A stretch of 19,402 nt of DNA. It comes from Quadrisphaera sp. Lineage in GTDB: Bacteria; Actinomycetota; Actinomycetes; Actinomycetales; Quadrisphaeraceae. The stretch spans positions 1-19,402 of the forward strand of contig JARIBR010000114.1 in assembly GCA_029258695.1 (NCBI GenBank). The letters run 5' to 3'. The translations under genes were made by a program, and so were the position numbers. Shown one piece after another: positions 10,129 through 19,046 of this stretch (position 1 is the first letter of the stretch; every line of letters starts with the position of its first letter). The notes under the pieces are model-generated. The model saw only the letters and a list, made by a program, of their open reading frames with translations, did not search any database and was not told the origin of the DNA.

Positions 10129-11081
10129 CAGGCGTCCTGCTCGGGCGAGGGCGTGTCGTCGTCCGCGTGGGCGAAGCGGGGGATCCCGGCCATGATGACG
10201 TCGCCGTACACGTCGTCCGGGTCCAGACGGCGCAGCTCCTCGGACAGGCAGTCGTAGGTGGAGCGGCGCGGCAGGGAGAGACGACGCTCCGGCTGGCCCG
10301 GCTGGTCGAGCGTCGCGACCGAGCCTCGCGGCCGAGACAGGACGATCTCACCGGAGGAGCGCTCGAGGACCACCTCGGTGATGCCCTCGCCGGCGGTGGT
10401 GCCGGTCCGCTGCACCGGCACCCCGAGGGCCCACTCGAGCCAGGCGGCCAGCAGGGCCGTCGACGGGCTGTCGACGGCGCCCGTCACCCGTGCGCCGGTG
10501 ATCTCGCCGGTCGGGTCGGTGTCCAGCGCCGTCGCGAGCAGGCCGCGCCACAGCGTGAGACGGCTCCACGCGAAGTCCGTGTCCCCGGGGGCGTGCGTGC
10601 GGCCACGCTGCGCCAACGCCGCGAGGGGATCGGCCGCGGCGGCGGAGTCGGTGACCCGACGCTGGGCGAGGCGTCCGACCGCGTCCTTCGACACGTCGTC
10701 CGGGGCGTCCCCCGGCCACCACGCCACGACGGGGGCGTCAGGCAGCAGCAGCGGCAGCACGATCGAGGACCCGTGGTCCGACAGCGGCCCATAGGTGCGC
10801 AGGACCACCACCTCCGAGGCACCGGCGTCACCGCCGACCCGGATCTGGCCGTCGAGCCGTGAGGTGCCCCGACGCTCTCCCGCAGCGAGGACGATGATGC
10901 GGCACGGGTGCTCGCGCGAGGCGGCGTTGGCGTCCGCGATGGCCTGCTCCGCCCGGGCGTCGTCGGTGGGGACCACGAGGGTGAGCACACGGCCCAGGGC
11001 CACGGCGCCACCGCTGTCACGCAGGTCGATGAGCTTCTTGGCGATGCTGGCCGTCGTCGTGGACGGGAGGTCGACGATCAC
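10128..11081 (-). CDS. opcA: OpcA, glucose-6-phosphate dehydrogenase activator/assembly protein
   Basis: OpcA is an allosteric activator and oligomerisation factor of glucose-6-phosphate dehydrogenase, known from cyanobacteria and Actinobacteria. The 317 residues show the family N-terminus (IVDLPSTTT), RVLTLVVPT (31-39), the central PDAPVVAWWPGDAPDD (114-129), and WLEWALGVP and LSRPRG later on. The start is GTG at 11081, which overlaps the zwf stop as GTGA. The same frame stays open far upstream through zwf, but this is the frame shadow of that gene. It lies directly between zwf and pgl, so the activator is made together with its target. Confidence 0.95.
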   Translation of the reverse strand: MIVDLPSTTTASIAKKLIDLRDSGGAVALGRVLTLVVPTDDARAEQAIADANAASREHPCRIIVLAAGERRGTSRLDGQIRVGGDAGASEVVVLRTYGPLSDHGSSIVLPLLLPDAPVVAWWPGDAPDDVSKDAVGRLAQRRVTDSAAAADPLAALAQRGRTHAPGDTDFAWSRLTLWRGLLATALDTDPTGEITGARVTGAVDSPSTALLAAWLEWALGVPVQRTGTTAGEGITEVVLERSSGEIVLSRPRGSVATLDQPGQPERRLSLPRRSTYDCLSEELRRLDPDDVYGDVIMAGIPRFAHADDDTPSPEQDA

Positions 11082-12640
11082 GGGCGTCTCCAGGTGCGTC
11101 CGGTGGCGGCGAGCATGTCCGTCGCGGAGTCCGGGCCCCAGCTCCCCGAGACGTACGGGTCCGGTTGGCCGCTGCGCGACCAGTGCTCGATGATCGGGTC
11201 GAGGATCTGCCAGGACAGGTCGACCTCCTCGTGCCGGGGGAACAGCGGCGGGTCGCCCAGCAGCACGTCGAGGATGAGACGCTCGTAGGCCTCGGGGGAG
11301 GACTCCGTGAAGGCGTGCCCGTACCCGAAGTCCATCGTCACGTCCCGGACCTCCATCGCCGTGCCGGGGACCTTGGAGCCGAACCGCAGGGTGATGCCCT
11401 CGTCCGGTTGGACCCGCACCACGAGGGCGTTGGAGCCGAGCTCCTCCGTCGCCGTGGACTCGAAGGGCAGGTGAGGGGCCTTGCGGAACACCACGGCGAT
11501 CTCGGTGACGCGCCGGCCCAGGCGCTTGCCCGCCCGAAGGTAGAACGGGACGCCGGCCCACCGACGCTGGTCCACGTGGAGGGTGATGGCGGCGTAGGTC
11601 TCGGTGACGGAGTCGGCGGGGATGCCGTCCTCCTCGAGGTAGCCGCGCACGGGGACGCTGCCCTGCCACCCTGGCGCGTACTGGCCCCGGGCCGTGTGGG
11701 CGTCGATGTCGGTGGGGATGCGCACCGCGGAGAGCACCTTCTCCTTCTCCGCGCGCAGGTCGTGGGCGTCGAAGGAGACGGGCTCCTCCATGGCCGTGAG
11801 CGCGAGCAGCTGGAGGAGGTGGTTCTGGATGACGTCGCGGGCGGCGCCGATGCCGTCGTAGTAACCGGCCCGTCCCCCGATCCCGATGTCCTCGGCCATG
11901 GTGATCTGCACGTGGTCGACGTGGTGGGAGTTCCACAGCGGCTCGAACATCTCGTTGGCGAAGCGCAGCGCCAGGAGGTTCTGCACCGTCTCCTTGCCGA
12001 GGTAGTGGTCGATCCGGAAGACGGAGTCCGCCGGGAAGACCCGCTCGACCACGTCGTTCAGCTCCTTGGCGCTGGCACGGTCGTGGCCGAACGGCTTCTC
12101 GATGACCACCCGGCGCCACTGGTCCTCGACCGGGGCCGACAACCCTGACGCCTCGAGCTGCTCGACGACGACGGGGAAGAACTTCGGCGGGATCGAGAGG
12201 TAGAACGCGTGGTTGCCGCCGGTCCCACGCTCCTCGTCCAGCTGCGCCAAGGTCTCCGAGAGCTGGGTGAAGGCCGCGGGGTCGTCGAACTCGCCCGGCA
12301 CGAAGCGGATGCCCTCGGCGAGGTTGCGCCAGACCTCCTCGCGGAACGGCGTGCGGGCGTACGAGCGCACCGCCTCGTGGACGACCTCCCCGAAGTCCTG
12401 CTCGGTCCAGTCGCGGCGGGCGAAGCCGACCAGGGCGAACCCCGGCGGGAGGAGGCCGCGGTTCGCGAGGTCGTAGATCGCCGGCATGAGCTTCTTGCGG
12501 GCGAGGTCGCCGGTGACGCCGAACAGGACCATGCCGCACGGTCCAGCCACGCGGTTGAGGCGCTTGTCCCGGCTGTCCCTCAGGGGGTTGCGGGCCGCGC
12601 CGGGGGAAGCGGCCCGGGTGAAGCCCGGTCCGTACGTCAT
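11078..12640 (-). CDS. zwf: Glucose-6-phosphate dehydrogenase
   Basis: Zwf oxidises glucose-6-phosphate to 6-phosphogluconolactone and makes NADPH, the entry step of the oxidative pentose phosphate pathway. The Rossmann motif is FGVTGDLARKK (40-50), followed by EKPFGHD (181-187) and the active site RIDHYLGKE (209-217), whose histidine is the catalytic base. YLRAGKRL lies in the C-terminal domain. It has 520 residues, with the usual actinobacterial N-terminal leader (NPLRDSRDKRL, 18-28). The ATG at 12640 overlaps the pgi stop as ATGA, and the stop overlaps opcA as GTGA. The family is beyond doubt. Confidence 0.99.
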   Translation of the reverse strand: MTYGPGFTRAASPGAARNPLRDSRDKRLNRVAGPCGMVLFGVTGDLARKKLMPAIYDLANRGLLPPGFALVGFARRDWTEQDFGEVVHEAVRSYARTPFREEVWRNLAEGIRFVPGEFDDPAAFTQLSETLAQLDEERGTGGNHAFYLSIPPKFFPVVVEQLEASGLSAPVEDQWRRVVIEKPFGHDRASAKELNDVVERVFPADSVFRIDHYLGKETVQNLLALRFANEMFEPLWNSHHVDHVQITMAEDIGIGGRAGYYDGIGAARDVIQNHLLQLLALTAMEEPVSFDAHDLRAEKEKVLSAVRIPTDIDAHTARGQYAPGWQGSVPVRGYLEEDGIPADSVTETYAAITLHVDQRRWAGVPFYLRAGKRLGRRVTEIAVVFRKAPHLPFESTATEELGSNALVVRVQPDEGITLRFGSKVPGTAMEVRDVTMDFGYGHAFTESSPEAYERLILDVLLGDPPLFPRHEEVDLSWQILDPIIEHWSRSGQPDPYVSGSWGPDSATDMLAATGRTWRRP

Positions 12641-14304
12641 CTGGCCTCCAGCAGGGCGGTGAGCCGCTGCAGGGCAGCGTCGCGATCGGTGAGGTGGAGC
12701 CGCAGCACGGGGCGGTCGTGGTCGGCGAGGACGGAGGCGTCCCCGGCGGCCTGCGCGGCGATGAGCTCACCGAAGCCGAAGTCCCGGTCGGGGATGTCCA
12801 GCGAGGTCCCGGGGTCCGCGGTGATCTGCAGGAACACCCCGGTGGGACGCCCGCCCTTGTGGTACTGCCCCGTGGAGTGGAGGAAGCGCGGCGCCCACCC
12901 GAAGGTCACCGGACGGCCCGTGCGTCGAGCCAGCGCGCCGCGCACGTCCGCCAGCGCCGCATAGGTCTCGCGGTCCAGGTACGCCATGACGGCGAGGTAG
13001 CCGCCGTCGACCTCGGGGTCCGCCGACGCACCGGGCGCCGGGGTCTGGGAGGGCTCGTCGAGCCGGCCGAGCAGCGCCGTGAGCGCTCCCGCCACGTCGT
13101 CGACGCCGTCGAGCAGCCCCGAGGTGGCGCGCACCTCGATGCCGTCCTGCGTGAACGCGGGGGCGTCCGCGCCGGTGGAGGCGCTGTCGCCGTCCAGCAT
13201 CTCCCGCGCGGCCACCTTGGCGCTCTCCACGTCGGGCTGGTCGAACGGGTTGATCCCCAGCAGGCGCCCCGCGACGGCCGTCGCGGTCTCCCAGAGGAGC
13301 ATCTGGGCGCCGAGCGTCCCGGAGACGGCCACCTGCGCACCGCCCCCGAGCGTCGCCACGCCGGCGTCGGCGACCAGCCGCGCCAGCAGCACGTCCGAGG
13401 GGGTGTCGGTGACCTCGAGGTCACCGGGCGCCACGACGACGGGCAGGATGCCCGTCCCGAGCTTGCCGGTGGACTCGGCGATCAGCTGCTCGGCCCAGTC
13501 CCCGAAGCCCACGAGGGCGGAGCCCTCCTCGACGATCGCGACCTTCGTGCGACCCTGCGCGCCGCCCAGCGCCGCCCCGAGGGTCAGCGCGGGGTTCTCC
13601 GCGGAGTCCGCCCCGAGCACGGCGGCAGCGTCCGCCGCCTCGTCGAGGAGGGCGCCGAGGTCGGCCCCGGCCAGGCCCGAGGGGACCAGGCCGAAGGCGG
13701 TGAGCGCGGAGTAGCGCCCCCCCACCTCGGGGTCGGCCTCCACGACCGCGCGGTAGCCGTTCTCGCGCGCCAGGTCGCCCAGCGCCGAGCCGGGGTCGGT
13801 GACCACGACGATGCGCGAGGCCGCGTCGATGCCGGCGGCCTCGAAGGCGCCGACGAAGGCACGACGCTGGCTGTCGGTCTCCAGCGTGGACCCCGACTTC
13901 GAGGAGACGACGACCACGGTGCGGTCGAGGTCCGCGCCGACCACCCGGGCCACCTGCTCGGGGTCGGTGCCGTCCAGCACGGTCAGCTCGACGCCGTGCG
14001 TGGCGGTGATGACCTCCGGCGCCAGCGACGACCCGCCCATGCCGCACAGGACCACGCGGGTCAGGCCCTCGGCGGCCAGCTCGGCGCGCAGCGCCTCGAT
14101 CCGCTCGACGAGCGGGCGCGAGCCCGTGGGGAGCGTGACCCACGACAGGCGCTTCGCGGCCTCCTCCTCCGCGTCGGGGCCCCACAGGGTGGGGTCCTGC
14201 GCGAAGATCTTCGCGGCGACCTGGTCGGCCACCAGCGCGCTGACGTGGGTGCGGACGGCGTCCTCCGCGGCGCCCGCCAGCGCCACGGCGAGGGGGGCGC
14301 TCAT
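12637..14304 (-). CDS. pgi: Glucose-6-phosphate isomerase
   Basis: Pgi interconverts glucose-6-phosphate and fructose-6-phosphate. It has two SIS domains: the first with GMGGSSLAP (88-96), [10 protein letters not shown] and [12 protein letters not shown], the second with [25 protein letters not shown] and [10 protein letters not shown]. These motifs are those of the actinobacterial form that also makes up the second half of transaldolase-isomerase fusion proteins, not the E. coli-type enzyme. It has 555 residues. The ATG at 14304 overlaps the tal stop as ATGA, and the gene ends in an ATGA overlap with zwf. The position after tal agrees with the isomerase role; within the cluster it returns fructose-6-phosphate from Tkt/Tal to Zwf. 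A second pgi may exist elsewhere in the genome. Confidence 0.93.
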   Translation of the reverse strand: MSAPLAVALAGAAEDAVRTHVSALVADQVAAKIFAQDPTLWGPDAEEEAAKRLSWVTLPTGSRPLVERIEALRAELAAEGLTRVVLCGMGGSSLAPEVITATHGVELTVLDGTDPEQVARVVGADLDRTVVVVSSKSGSTLETDSQRRAFVGAFEAAGIDAASRIVVVTDPGSALGDLARENGYRAVVEADPEVGGRYSALTAFGLVPSGLAGADLGALLDEAADAAAVLGADSAENPALTLGAALGGAQGRTKVAIVEEGSALVGFGDWAEQLIAESTGKLGTGILPVVVAPGDLEVTDTPSDVLLARLVADAGVATLGGGAQVAVSGTLGAQMLLWETATAVAGRLLGINPFDQPDVESAKVAAREMLDGDSASTGADAPAFTQDGIEVRATSGLLDGVDDVAGALTALLGRLDEPSQTPAPGASADPEVDGGYLAVMAYLDRETYAALADVRGALARRTGRPVTFGWAPRFLHSTGQYHKGGRPTGVFLQITADPGTSLDIPDRDFGFGELIAAQAAGDASVLADHDRPVLRLHLTDRDAALQRLTALLEAR

Positions 14305-15431
14305 CGGGCCGCGCCCGTGCCGGCCTCGGCGCGGTCCATCTCGCCCTGGACGGTCTCGCCCAGCTCCTTCCAGGACTTCTCGAACTTCTCGATGCCCTCA
14401 CGCTCGAGCCGCTCGACGAGGTCGGTGTAGGAGATCCCCACGCGCTCCAGGTCGTCCAGGACGGCGCCGGCGGAGTCGGCGGTGCCGCGCACGGTGTCGC
14501 CGCTGACCTCACCGTGGTCGGCCAGGGCCTCCAGGGTGGAGCCGGGCATGGTGTTCACGACGTCCTTCGTCGCCAGGCCCGTGACGTACATCGTGTCGTC
14601 GTACTCGGGGTTCTTCACCCCGGTCGAGGCCCAGAGCGGACGCTGGGGCTTGGCGCCGGCGTCCGCGAGGACCTTCCAGCGCGGGCTCGCGCTGACCTCC
14701 TCGAAGGTGGAGTAGGCCAGGCGGGCGTTGGCGAGCCCGGCCTTGCCCTGGAGGGCCTTGGCCTCGTCGGTGCCGATCTCGTCGAGCTGGCCGTCGACGT
14801 CGCTGTCCACCCGGGAGACGAAGAACGACGCGACCGAGGCGATGGTCGACAGGTCGAGGCCCTTCTCGTGGGCCTGCTCCAGGCCGGTGAGGTAGGCGTT
14901 GATGACGGCGCGGTAGCGGTCGAGCCCGAAGATCAGCGTGACGTTGACGCTGATGCCCTCGGCGATGGCCGCGGTGATCGCCGGCAGCCCCTCCTGCGTC
15001 GCGGGGATCTTGACGAAGAGGTTCGGGCGGTCCACCGCGGACCACAGACCACGCGCGTTCTCCACCGTCTCGTCGGTCTTGTGGGCCAGGCGGGGGTCCA
15101 CCTCGAGGGAGACCCGGCCGTCGAGGCCGCCGGTGCGCTCGTGGACGGGCGCGAAGATGTCGCACGCGTCACGGACGTCGGTGGCGGTCAGCGCCGCGAC
15201 CGCCTCGTCGACGCTCGACCCGTCGGAGACGAGCTCCTTGACCTGGTCGGCGTAGCGGTCGCCCTTCGCGAGCGCCGCGGCGAAGATCGTGGGGTTGGAG
15301 GTGACGCCGACGACGGAGAGGTCGTCGATCATCTGCTGGAGGCCCCCGCCGCGCGTGAGCTCGCGGGAGAGGTCGTCGAGCCAGATCGAGACGCCGACGT
15401 CGGACAGGGCTTGGGTACGGGTGTTCGCCAT
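14301..15431 (-). CDS. tal: Transaldolase
   Basis: Tal moves a dihydroxyacetone unit from sedoheptulose-7-phosphate to glyceraldehyde-3-phosphate in the non-oxidative pentose phosphate pathway. Motifs are [11 protein letters not shown] (15-25), GVTSNPTIF (42-50), the Schiff-base lysine K141 in FVKIPAT (139-145), and [12 protein letters not shown] further on. It has 376 residues, normal for the longer bacterial class. The ATG at 15431 is fixed by an AAGGAGC ribosome site just upstream and the typical N-terminus. As sequenced, its first 103 bases lie inside the tkt frame, which is abnormal (see tkt). The stop overlaps pgi as ATGA. Confidence 0.98.
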   Translation of the reverse strand: MANTRTQALSDVGVSIWLDDLSRELTRGGGLQQMIDDLSVVGVTSNPTIFAAALAKGDRYADQVKELVSDGSSVDEAVAALTATDVRDACDIFAPVHERTGGLDGRVSLEVDPRLAHKTDETVENARGLWSAVDRPNLFVKIPATQEGLPAITAAIAEGISVNVTLIFGLDRYRAVINAYLTGLEQAHEKGLDLSTIASVASFFVSRVDSDVDGQLDEIGTDEAKALQGKAGLANARLAYSTFEEVSASPRWKVLADAGAKPQRPLWASTGVKNPEYDDTMYVTGLATKDVVNTMPGSTLEALADHGEVSGDTVRGTADSAGAVLDDLERVGISYTDLVERLEREGIEKFEKSWKELGETVQGEMDRAEAGTGAAR

Positions 15432-17674
15432 GGTGTGCTCCTTGGTGGATGACTCAAAACGTGCAGGGGTGCGGTGCCGCCCGTGGCGGGAGAGGACCCG
15501 CCGGCCGAGCCGGGGGAGTCACCGCCGGCTGCGGCCTCGATCGACTCGCGCGCCAGGGCCGCGGCGTTCTCGGCGGTGAAGCCGAACTCGGTGAAGAGGG
15601 TCGTGTGGTCGGCCGAGGCCCCGAAGTGCTCCAGGGACAGGCTGCGGCCGGCGTCACCGATGATGTCGCGCCACCCTGCGGCGACGCCAGCCTCGACGGA
15701 GACGCGAGCACGCACCCCGGCCGGGAGCACCTTCTCGCGGTAGTCGGCGTCCTGCTCGGTGAACCACTCCACCGACGGCATGGAGACCACCCGCGCGCGG
15801 GTCCCGTCGGCCTCGAGCAGCTCACGGGCGGCGAGGGCGATCTGCACCTCGGAGCCCGTGGCCACGAGGACGACCTCCGGGTCGCCGTCGGAGGCTTCCG
15901 CGAGGACGTAGCCGCCCCTCAGGGTTCCCTCGGCGCTGGCGAGGACGTCACCGGACGCCTCACCGTCACCGCGCGCGGGGTTGGGCAGGTCCTGGCGGGA
16001 GAGGACGAGCCCCGCGGGGCCCTTGCGCCGCTCGAGCACGCCGCGCCACGCGTAGGCCGTCTCGGCGGCGTCGCCCGGACGGACGATCGACAGGCCCGGG
16101 ATGGTCCGCAGGGCGGCGAGGTGCTCCACCGGCTGGTGGGTCGGGCCGTCCTCGCCGAGGCCGATCGAGTCGTGCGTCCAGACGTAGACCGTGGGGATCT
16201 CCATGAGCGCGGCCAGCCGCACCGCGGCGCGCATGTAGTCGCTGAACTGGAGGAAGGTGGCTCCGAAGGCGCGCGTGCCCCCGTGCAGGGTGATCCCGGA
16301 CAGGATCGCGCCCATCGCGTGCTCACGGATGCCGAAGTGTAGGACGCGGCCGTAGGGGTGGCCGGGGAACATCTCGGTGCCCCACTCCTCCGGCACGAAG
16401 GACTGGCCCTCCTCGATCGTGGTGTTGTTCGAGCTGGCCAGGTCTGCGGAGCCACCCCACAGCTCGGGGATGCTCCCGGCGATGGCGTTCAGCACCTTCC
16501 CCGAGGCCTTGCGCGTCGAGAGGTCCTCGTCAGCGGGGAAGGACGGCAGCGTCTGCGTCCAGCCCTCGGGCAGCTCCTGCGCCTCCAGGCGCGCGTGGAC
16601 GGCGGCGCGGTCGGGGTTGGCGCTCTTCCACTCCTCGAAGCGGGCGTCCCAGCCCGACCGCAGGTCCTTCATGCGCTCGGCCAGGCCGCGGGTGCGCTCG
16701 ATGACGGCGTCCTCGACGACGAAGTCCTGGTCCGGGTCGAAGCCGAGGATCTCCTTGGTGGCGCGCACCTCGTCGTCGCCGAGCGCCGAGCCGTGGGAGG
16801 CCCCGGTGTTCTTCTTGGTCGGGGCCGGCCACGCGATGATCGTCTTCAGCGCGATGAGGGACGGACGTCCCGTCTCCGCCTGGGCCGCCCGGATCGCCTC
16901 GAACAGGGCGGGGACGTCCTCGTGGTAGTCGTCGTCGCCCGCGGCCTCGCCGGCTCCCTGGCCGCGCCGCCAGTCGACGGTCTGGGTGTGCCAGCCGTAG
17001 GCGGCGTACCGCGCGGCGACGTCCTCGCTGAAGGCGATGTCGGTGTCGTCCTCGATGGAGATCTGGTTCTGGTCGTAGAAGACGATGAGGTTGCCGAGCT
17101 GCTGGTGCCCGGCCCACGACGACGCCTCGGAGGTGATGCCCTCCTCCATGTCACCGTCGGAGGCGATCACGTAGACGCGGTGGTCGAAGACCGACGAGCC
17201 CTGCGGGGCGTCGGGGTCGAGCAGCCCGCGCTCGAAGCGCTGCGCAGCGGCCATGCCCACGGCGGTCGCGAGACCCTGGCCCAGCGGGCCGGTCGTCGCC
17301 TCGATGCCGGGCGTGTGCTTGTACTCGGGGTGTCCCGGGGTCTTCGAGCCCCAGGTGCGCAGGGACTTGAGGTCGTCGAGCTCGAGGCCGAAGCCGCCCA
17401 GGTAGAGCTGGACGTACTGCAGGAGCGCCGCGTGGCCGGCCGAGAGCACGAAGCGGTCCCGGCCGGTCCAGTGCGGGTCCGTGGGGTCTCCCACCATGAC
17501 GTGCTGGTAGAGCAGGTGCGCCAGGGGCGCCAGGCTCATGGCGGTGCCGGGGTGGCCGTTGCCGGTCTTCTGCACGGCGTCCGCCGCGAGGAGGCGTGCG
17601 GTGTCGACGGCGCGGGAGTCCACCTCGTCCCAGGCCAGCTCGCTCGATCGGGCGTGGTCGGTGCTGTCGGTCAC
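15329..17674 (-). CDS. tkt: Transketolase, with an abnormal C-terminal run-on into tal
   Basis: Tkt is a thiamine-diphosphate enzyme that moves two-carbon units between sugar phosphates. Its motifs are [19 protein letters not shown] (38-56), GPLGQG (129-134), SDGDMEEG (172-179, Mg/cofactor site), [10 protein letters not shown] (201-210) and, in the pyrimidine domain, [10 protein letters not shown]. The GTG start at 17674 has GAGAGGA 6 nt upstream. As sequenced it encodes 781 residues against about 700 for the family. After ESIEAA near 712 comes a Gly/Ser/Ala tail, and from about 740 the frame leaves its G/C-ending codons, passes over the tal ribosome site and reads 103 bases of tal out of frame. 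Deleting one T from the TTTT run (plus AAAA, 15456-15459) would end the protein at TGA 15454, giving 739 residues and a normal 22-base gap to tal. A sequencing error, a recent indel or a real extension are all possible. The enzyme core is intact. Confidence 0.93.
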   Translation of the reverse strand: MTDSTDHARSSELAWDEVDSRAVDTARLLAADAVQKTGNGHPGTAMSLAPLAHLLYQHVMVGDPTDPHWTGRDRFVLSAGHAALLQYVQLYLGGFGLELDDLKSLRTWGSKTPGHPEYKHTPGIEATTGPLGQGLATAVGMAAAQRFERGLLDPDAPQGSSVFDHRVYVIASDGDMEEGITSEASSWAGHQQLGNLIVFYDQNQISIEDDTDIAFSEDVAARYAAYGWHTQTVDWRRGQGAGEAAGDDDYHEDVPALFEAIRAAQAETGRPSLIALKTIIAWPAPTKKNTGASHGSALGDDEVRATKEILGFDPDQDFVVEDAVIERTRGLAERMKDLRSGWDARFEEWKSANPDRAAVHARLEAQELPEGWTQTLPSFPADEDLSTRKASGKVLNAIAGSIPELWGGSADLASSNNTTIEEGQSFVPEEWGTEMFPGHPYGRVLHFGIREHAMGAILSGITLHGGTRAFGATFLQFSDYMRAAVRLAALMEIPTVYVWTHDSIGLGEDGPTHQPVEHLAALRTIPGLSIVRPGDAAETAYAWRGVLERRKGPAGLVLSRQDLPNPARGDGEASGDVLASAEGTLRGGYVLAEASDGDPEVVLVATGSEVQIALAARELLEADGTRARVVSMPSVEWFTEQDADYREKVLPAGVRARVSVEAGVAAGWRDIIGDAGRSLSLEHFGASADHTTLFTEFGFTAENAAALARESIEAAAGGDSPGSAGGSSPATGGTAPLHVLSHPPRSTPWRTPVPKPCPTSASRSGSTTSPASSRAAGASSR
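15437..15443 (-). promoter_or_regulatory. Ribosome-binding site of tal
   Basis: On the minus strand AAGGAGC (plus-strand GCTCCTT) ends 5 nt before the tal ATG. It settles the tal start and shows that the region was designed as an intergenic leader, although the tkt frame runs through it. Confidence 0.8.
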
Positions 17675-17725
17675 CAGGTGTCCTCTCGTCGGTGGTCACG
17701 GCGCGTCCTGCGCCACATCCTGTCC

Positions 17726-17731
17726 AGCCTA
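17726..17731 (-). promoter_or_regulatory. Candidate -10 element for the tkt cluster
   Basis: On the minus strand TAGGCT fits TANNNT and lies 51 nt before the tkt GTG, giving a leader of about 45 nt. No consensus -35 is seen 16-18 nt upstream. It is the only such element I found between the tkt start and the repeats, and the whole tkt-to-pgl cluster has no other spaced intergenic gap. Confidence 0.4.
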
Positions 17732-17776
17732 TCGAGCGGCGCTTGTCTTCCCCGACGAGGACAGCGGGGTGCTCAG

Positions 17777-17827
17777 CCCGCGTGATCGGCGGGGCGACCC
17801 GCGTGATCGGCGGGGGAGCGCGCGTGA
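17777..17827. repeat. 21-bp-period direct repeats in the tkt/ctaB control region
   Basis: The 18-mer CCCGCGTGATCGGCGGGG is present without a mismatch at 17777-17794 and 17798-17815. The heptamer CGCGTGA then recurs a third time at 17821-17827, so its starts are at 17779, 17800 and 17821, exactly 21 bp apart. That is about two turns of the helix, so copies would face the same side of DNA. They lie 46 bp or more from each candidate -10 (tkt and ctaB). The repeat is a fact; a role as a tandem operator is inference. Confidence 0.75.
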
Positions 17828-17843
17828 GCCATCGCACCCAGGT

Positions 17844-17858
17844 CGCCCGGCCCGGGCG
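17844..17858. promoter_or_regulatory. GC palindrome near the expected ctaB -35 position
   Basis: CGCCCGG (17844-17850) and CCGGGCG (17852-17858) are inverted around one central C. The element lies where a -35 would be expected for the ctaB -10 candidate, so it could be an operator. In DNA of this composition a 7-bp arm palindrome is not rare, so the support is weak. Confidence 0.2.
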
Positions 17859-17871
17859 CCCGCCGCCGGCC

Positions 17872-17877
17872 TAGAGT
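17872..17877 (+). promoter_or_regulatory. Candidate -10 element for ctaB
   Basis: TAGAGT fits the TANNNT pattern and lies 83 nt before the preferred ctaB start, so the leader would be about 75 nt. No -35 consensus is visible. It is the best plus-strand candidate in the 286-base divergent region. Confidence 0.4.
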
Positions 17878-17960
17878 GGACGCGAGCCCCCGGTCCGACG
17901 ACAGCCGCCGGCCGGACCCCTACCGCCGTCCAGACCACCGCAGTGAGGATCCCACAGCTC

Positions 17961-19001
17961 GTGACCGCCCCTCAGCACACCGCGCCCACCACGGCGCCCG
18001 CCGCCGGGCCCCCGCGCCTCGGGAACGCCGGGCCCGCGGTGGCCGCCCCGGCGCGCAGGGCCACCCCGAAGGAGCGCCTCAGGGGCTTCGTCGCGCTGAC
18101 GAAGCCCCGGATCATCGAGCTCCTCCTCATGACGACGATCCCGACGATGGTGCTCGCTGAGCGAGGTCTCCCCTCGCTCTGGCTGATCGTCGCGACCGTC
18201 ATCGGGGGGAGCCTGGCCGCGGGGTCGGCGAACGCGCTGAACTGCTACGTGGACCGGGACATCGACGCCCGCATGCACCGCACCGAGGGCCGGCCGCTGG
18301 TCACCGGTGTGGTCAGCCCCCGCGAGGCCCTCGCGTTCGGGGTAGCCCTCGGCGTGGCCTCGACGGTGTGGCTCGCCGCCTTCGCGAACGTGCTCTCCGC
18401 GGTGCTCGCCGCGGCTGCGATCGCCTTCTACGTCGTCGTCTACACCCTCGTGCTCAAGCGCCGGAGCCGACAGAACATCGTGTGGGGCGGCGCCGCGGGC
18501 TGCATGCCCGTCCTCATCGGGTGGTCCGCGGTGACCGGTTCGCTCTCGCTCGCACCGTGGGTCCTGTTCGCCATCATCTTCTTCTGGACGCCGCCGCACT
18601 ACTGGCCGCTGTCGATGAAGTACCGCGAGGACTACGCGGCCGTGGGCGTCCCCATGCTCGGCGCCGTCGCCGGGCCGGTCTCGGTGGCCCGCCAGTCGAC
18701 CGCGTACGCGTGGGCGATGGTGGCCGCATCGCTGCTCCTCGTGCCGGTCGCGGGGACCGGGCCGGTGTACGCGGCGGCGGCCCTGGTCGCCGGGGCGTGG
18801 TTCCTCCTGGAGTGCTACCGCCTGCTGGCGCGCGCCAAGGCGGCGACCAGCGCCGACCAGGTGCGCGCGATGCGGTTGTTCCACACCTCGATCAGCTACC
18901 TGACGGTGCTGTTCCTGCTCATGGCCGTCGACGCCCTGCTCCCGGCGTCGTGGTGGGGCGACTGGTGGCCGCGGGTGCTCCAGGCGCTCCCGCTGGGCTG
19001 A
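17961..19001 (+). CDS. ctaB: Heme O synthase (protoheme IX farnesyltransferase)
   Basis: CtaB attaches a farnesyl group to heme b, giving heme O, the precursor of the heme A used by aa3-type cytochrome oxidase. It is a UbiA-superfamily integral membrane protein with about nine hydrophobic segments. The two Asp-rich prenyl-diphosphate sites are N94/D98/D102 ([14 protein letters not shown]) and the second site around KYREDY (220-225), preceded by [13 protein letters not shown] chose the GTG at 17961 (346 residues), with GAGGA about 11 nt upstream; GTG 17943 would add six residues. The frame is open further upstream, but no family homology is expected there. About 45 Ala/Pro-rich residues precede the first conserved segment (ALTKPRI). 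It diverges from tkt and converges on ctaA. Confidence 0.97.
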   Translation: MTAPQHTAPTTAPAAGPPRLGNAGPAVAAPARRATPKERLRGFVALTKPRIIELLLMTTIPTMVLAERGLPSLWLIVATVIGGSLAAGSANALNCYVDRDIDARMHRTEGRPLVTGVVSPREALAFGVALGVASTVWLAAFANVLSAVLAAAAIAFYVVVYTLVLKRRSRQNIVWGGAAGCMPVLIGWSAVTGSLSLAPWVLFAIIFFWTPPHYWPLSMKYREDYAAVGVPMLGAVAGPVSVARQSTAYAWAMVAASLLLVPVAGTGPVYAAAALVAGAWFLLECYRLLARAKAATSADQVRAMRLFHTSISYLTVLFLLMAVDALLPASWWGDWWPRVLQALPLG

Positions 19002-19046
19002 CCAGGCTCAGAGCGTTGCCGGGCTGACCCGGCTCAGACCGTCGCC
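18995..19046. repeat. 26-bp tandem duplication over the ctaB/ctaA stop codons
   Basis: Positions 18995-19020 and 19021-19046 are adjacent copies of one 26-bp unit that agree at 23 of 26 positions. The core is GGGCTGACCAGGCTCAGA (18995-19012) and GGGCTGACCCGGCTCAGA (19021-19038). Each copy holds both a plus-strand TGA and a minus-strand TGA (TCA). ctaB uses the first TGA (18999) and ctaA uses the TCA of the second copy (19034). Confidence 0.8.
19018..19033. terminator. Possible hairpin between convergent ctaB and ctaA
   Basis: GCCGGG (19018-19023) and CCCGGC (19028-19033) form a 6-bp stem with a 4-nt CTGA loop in the 32-base gap between the two stop codons. It has no T tract. It was formed where the two tandem copies meet. 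A short bidirectional terminator is plausible. Confidence 0.4.

Noticed and set aside
11082..12770. Upstream extension of the opcA frame through zwf to about 880 residues
   Set aside because: The extension is the out-of-frame reading of zwf and the end of pgi, Arg/Pro-rich and without homology. The GTG at 11081 gives the normal OpcA N-terminus.
12694..14430. Long open frame on the plus strand opposite pgi and tal
   Set aside because: It is rich in Arg, Gly and His, has no recognisable domain and exactly mirrors well-supported genes. High GC removes stop codons in antisense frames, so such frames are expected.
17777..17827. The tkt/ctaB repeats as a CRISPR array
   Set aside because: The period is only 21 bp with 3-bp gaps between copies, so there are no spacers, and no cas genes are near.
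17538..17960. Upstream extension of ctaB overlapping the tkt 5' end
   Set aside because: It would read over the tkt start region and the repeats, with no membrane or UbiA features. A start at 17961 or 17943 suffices.
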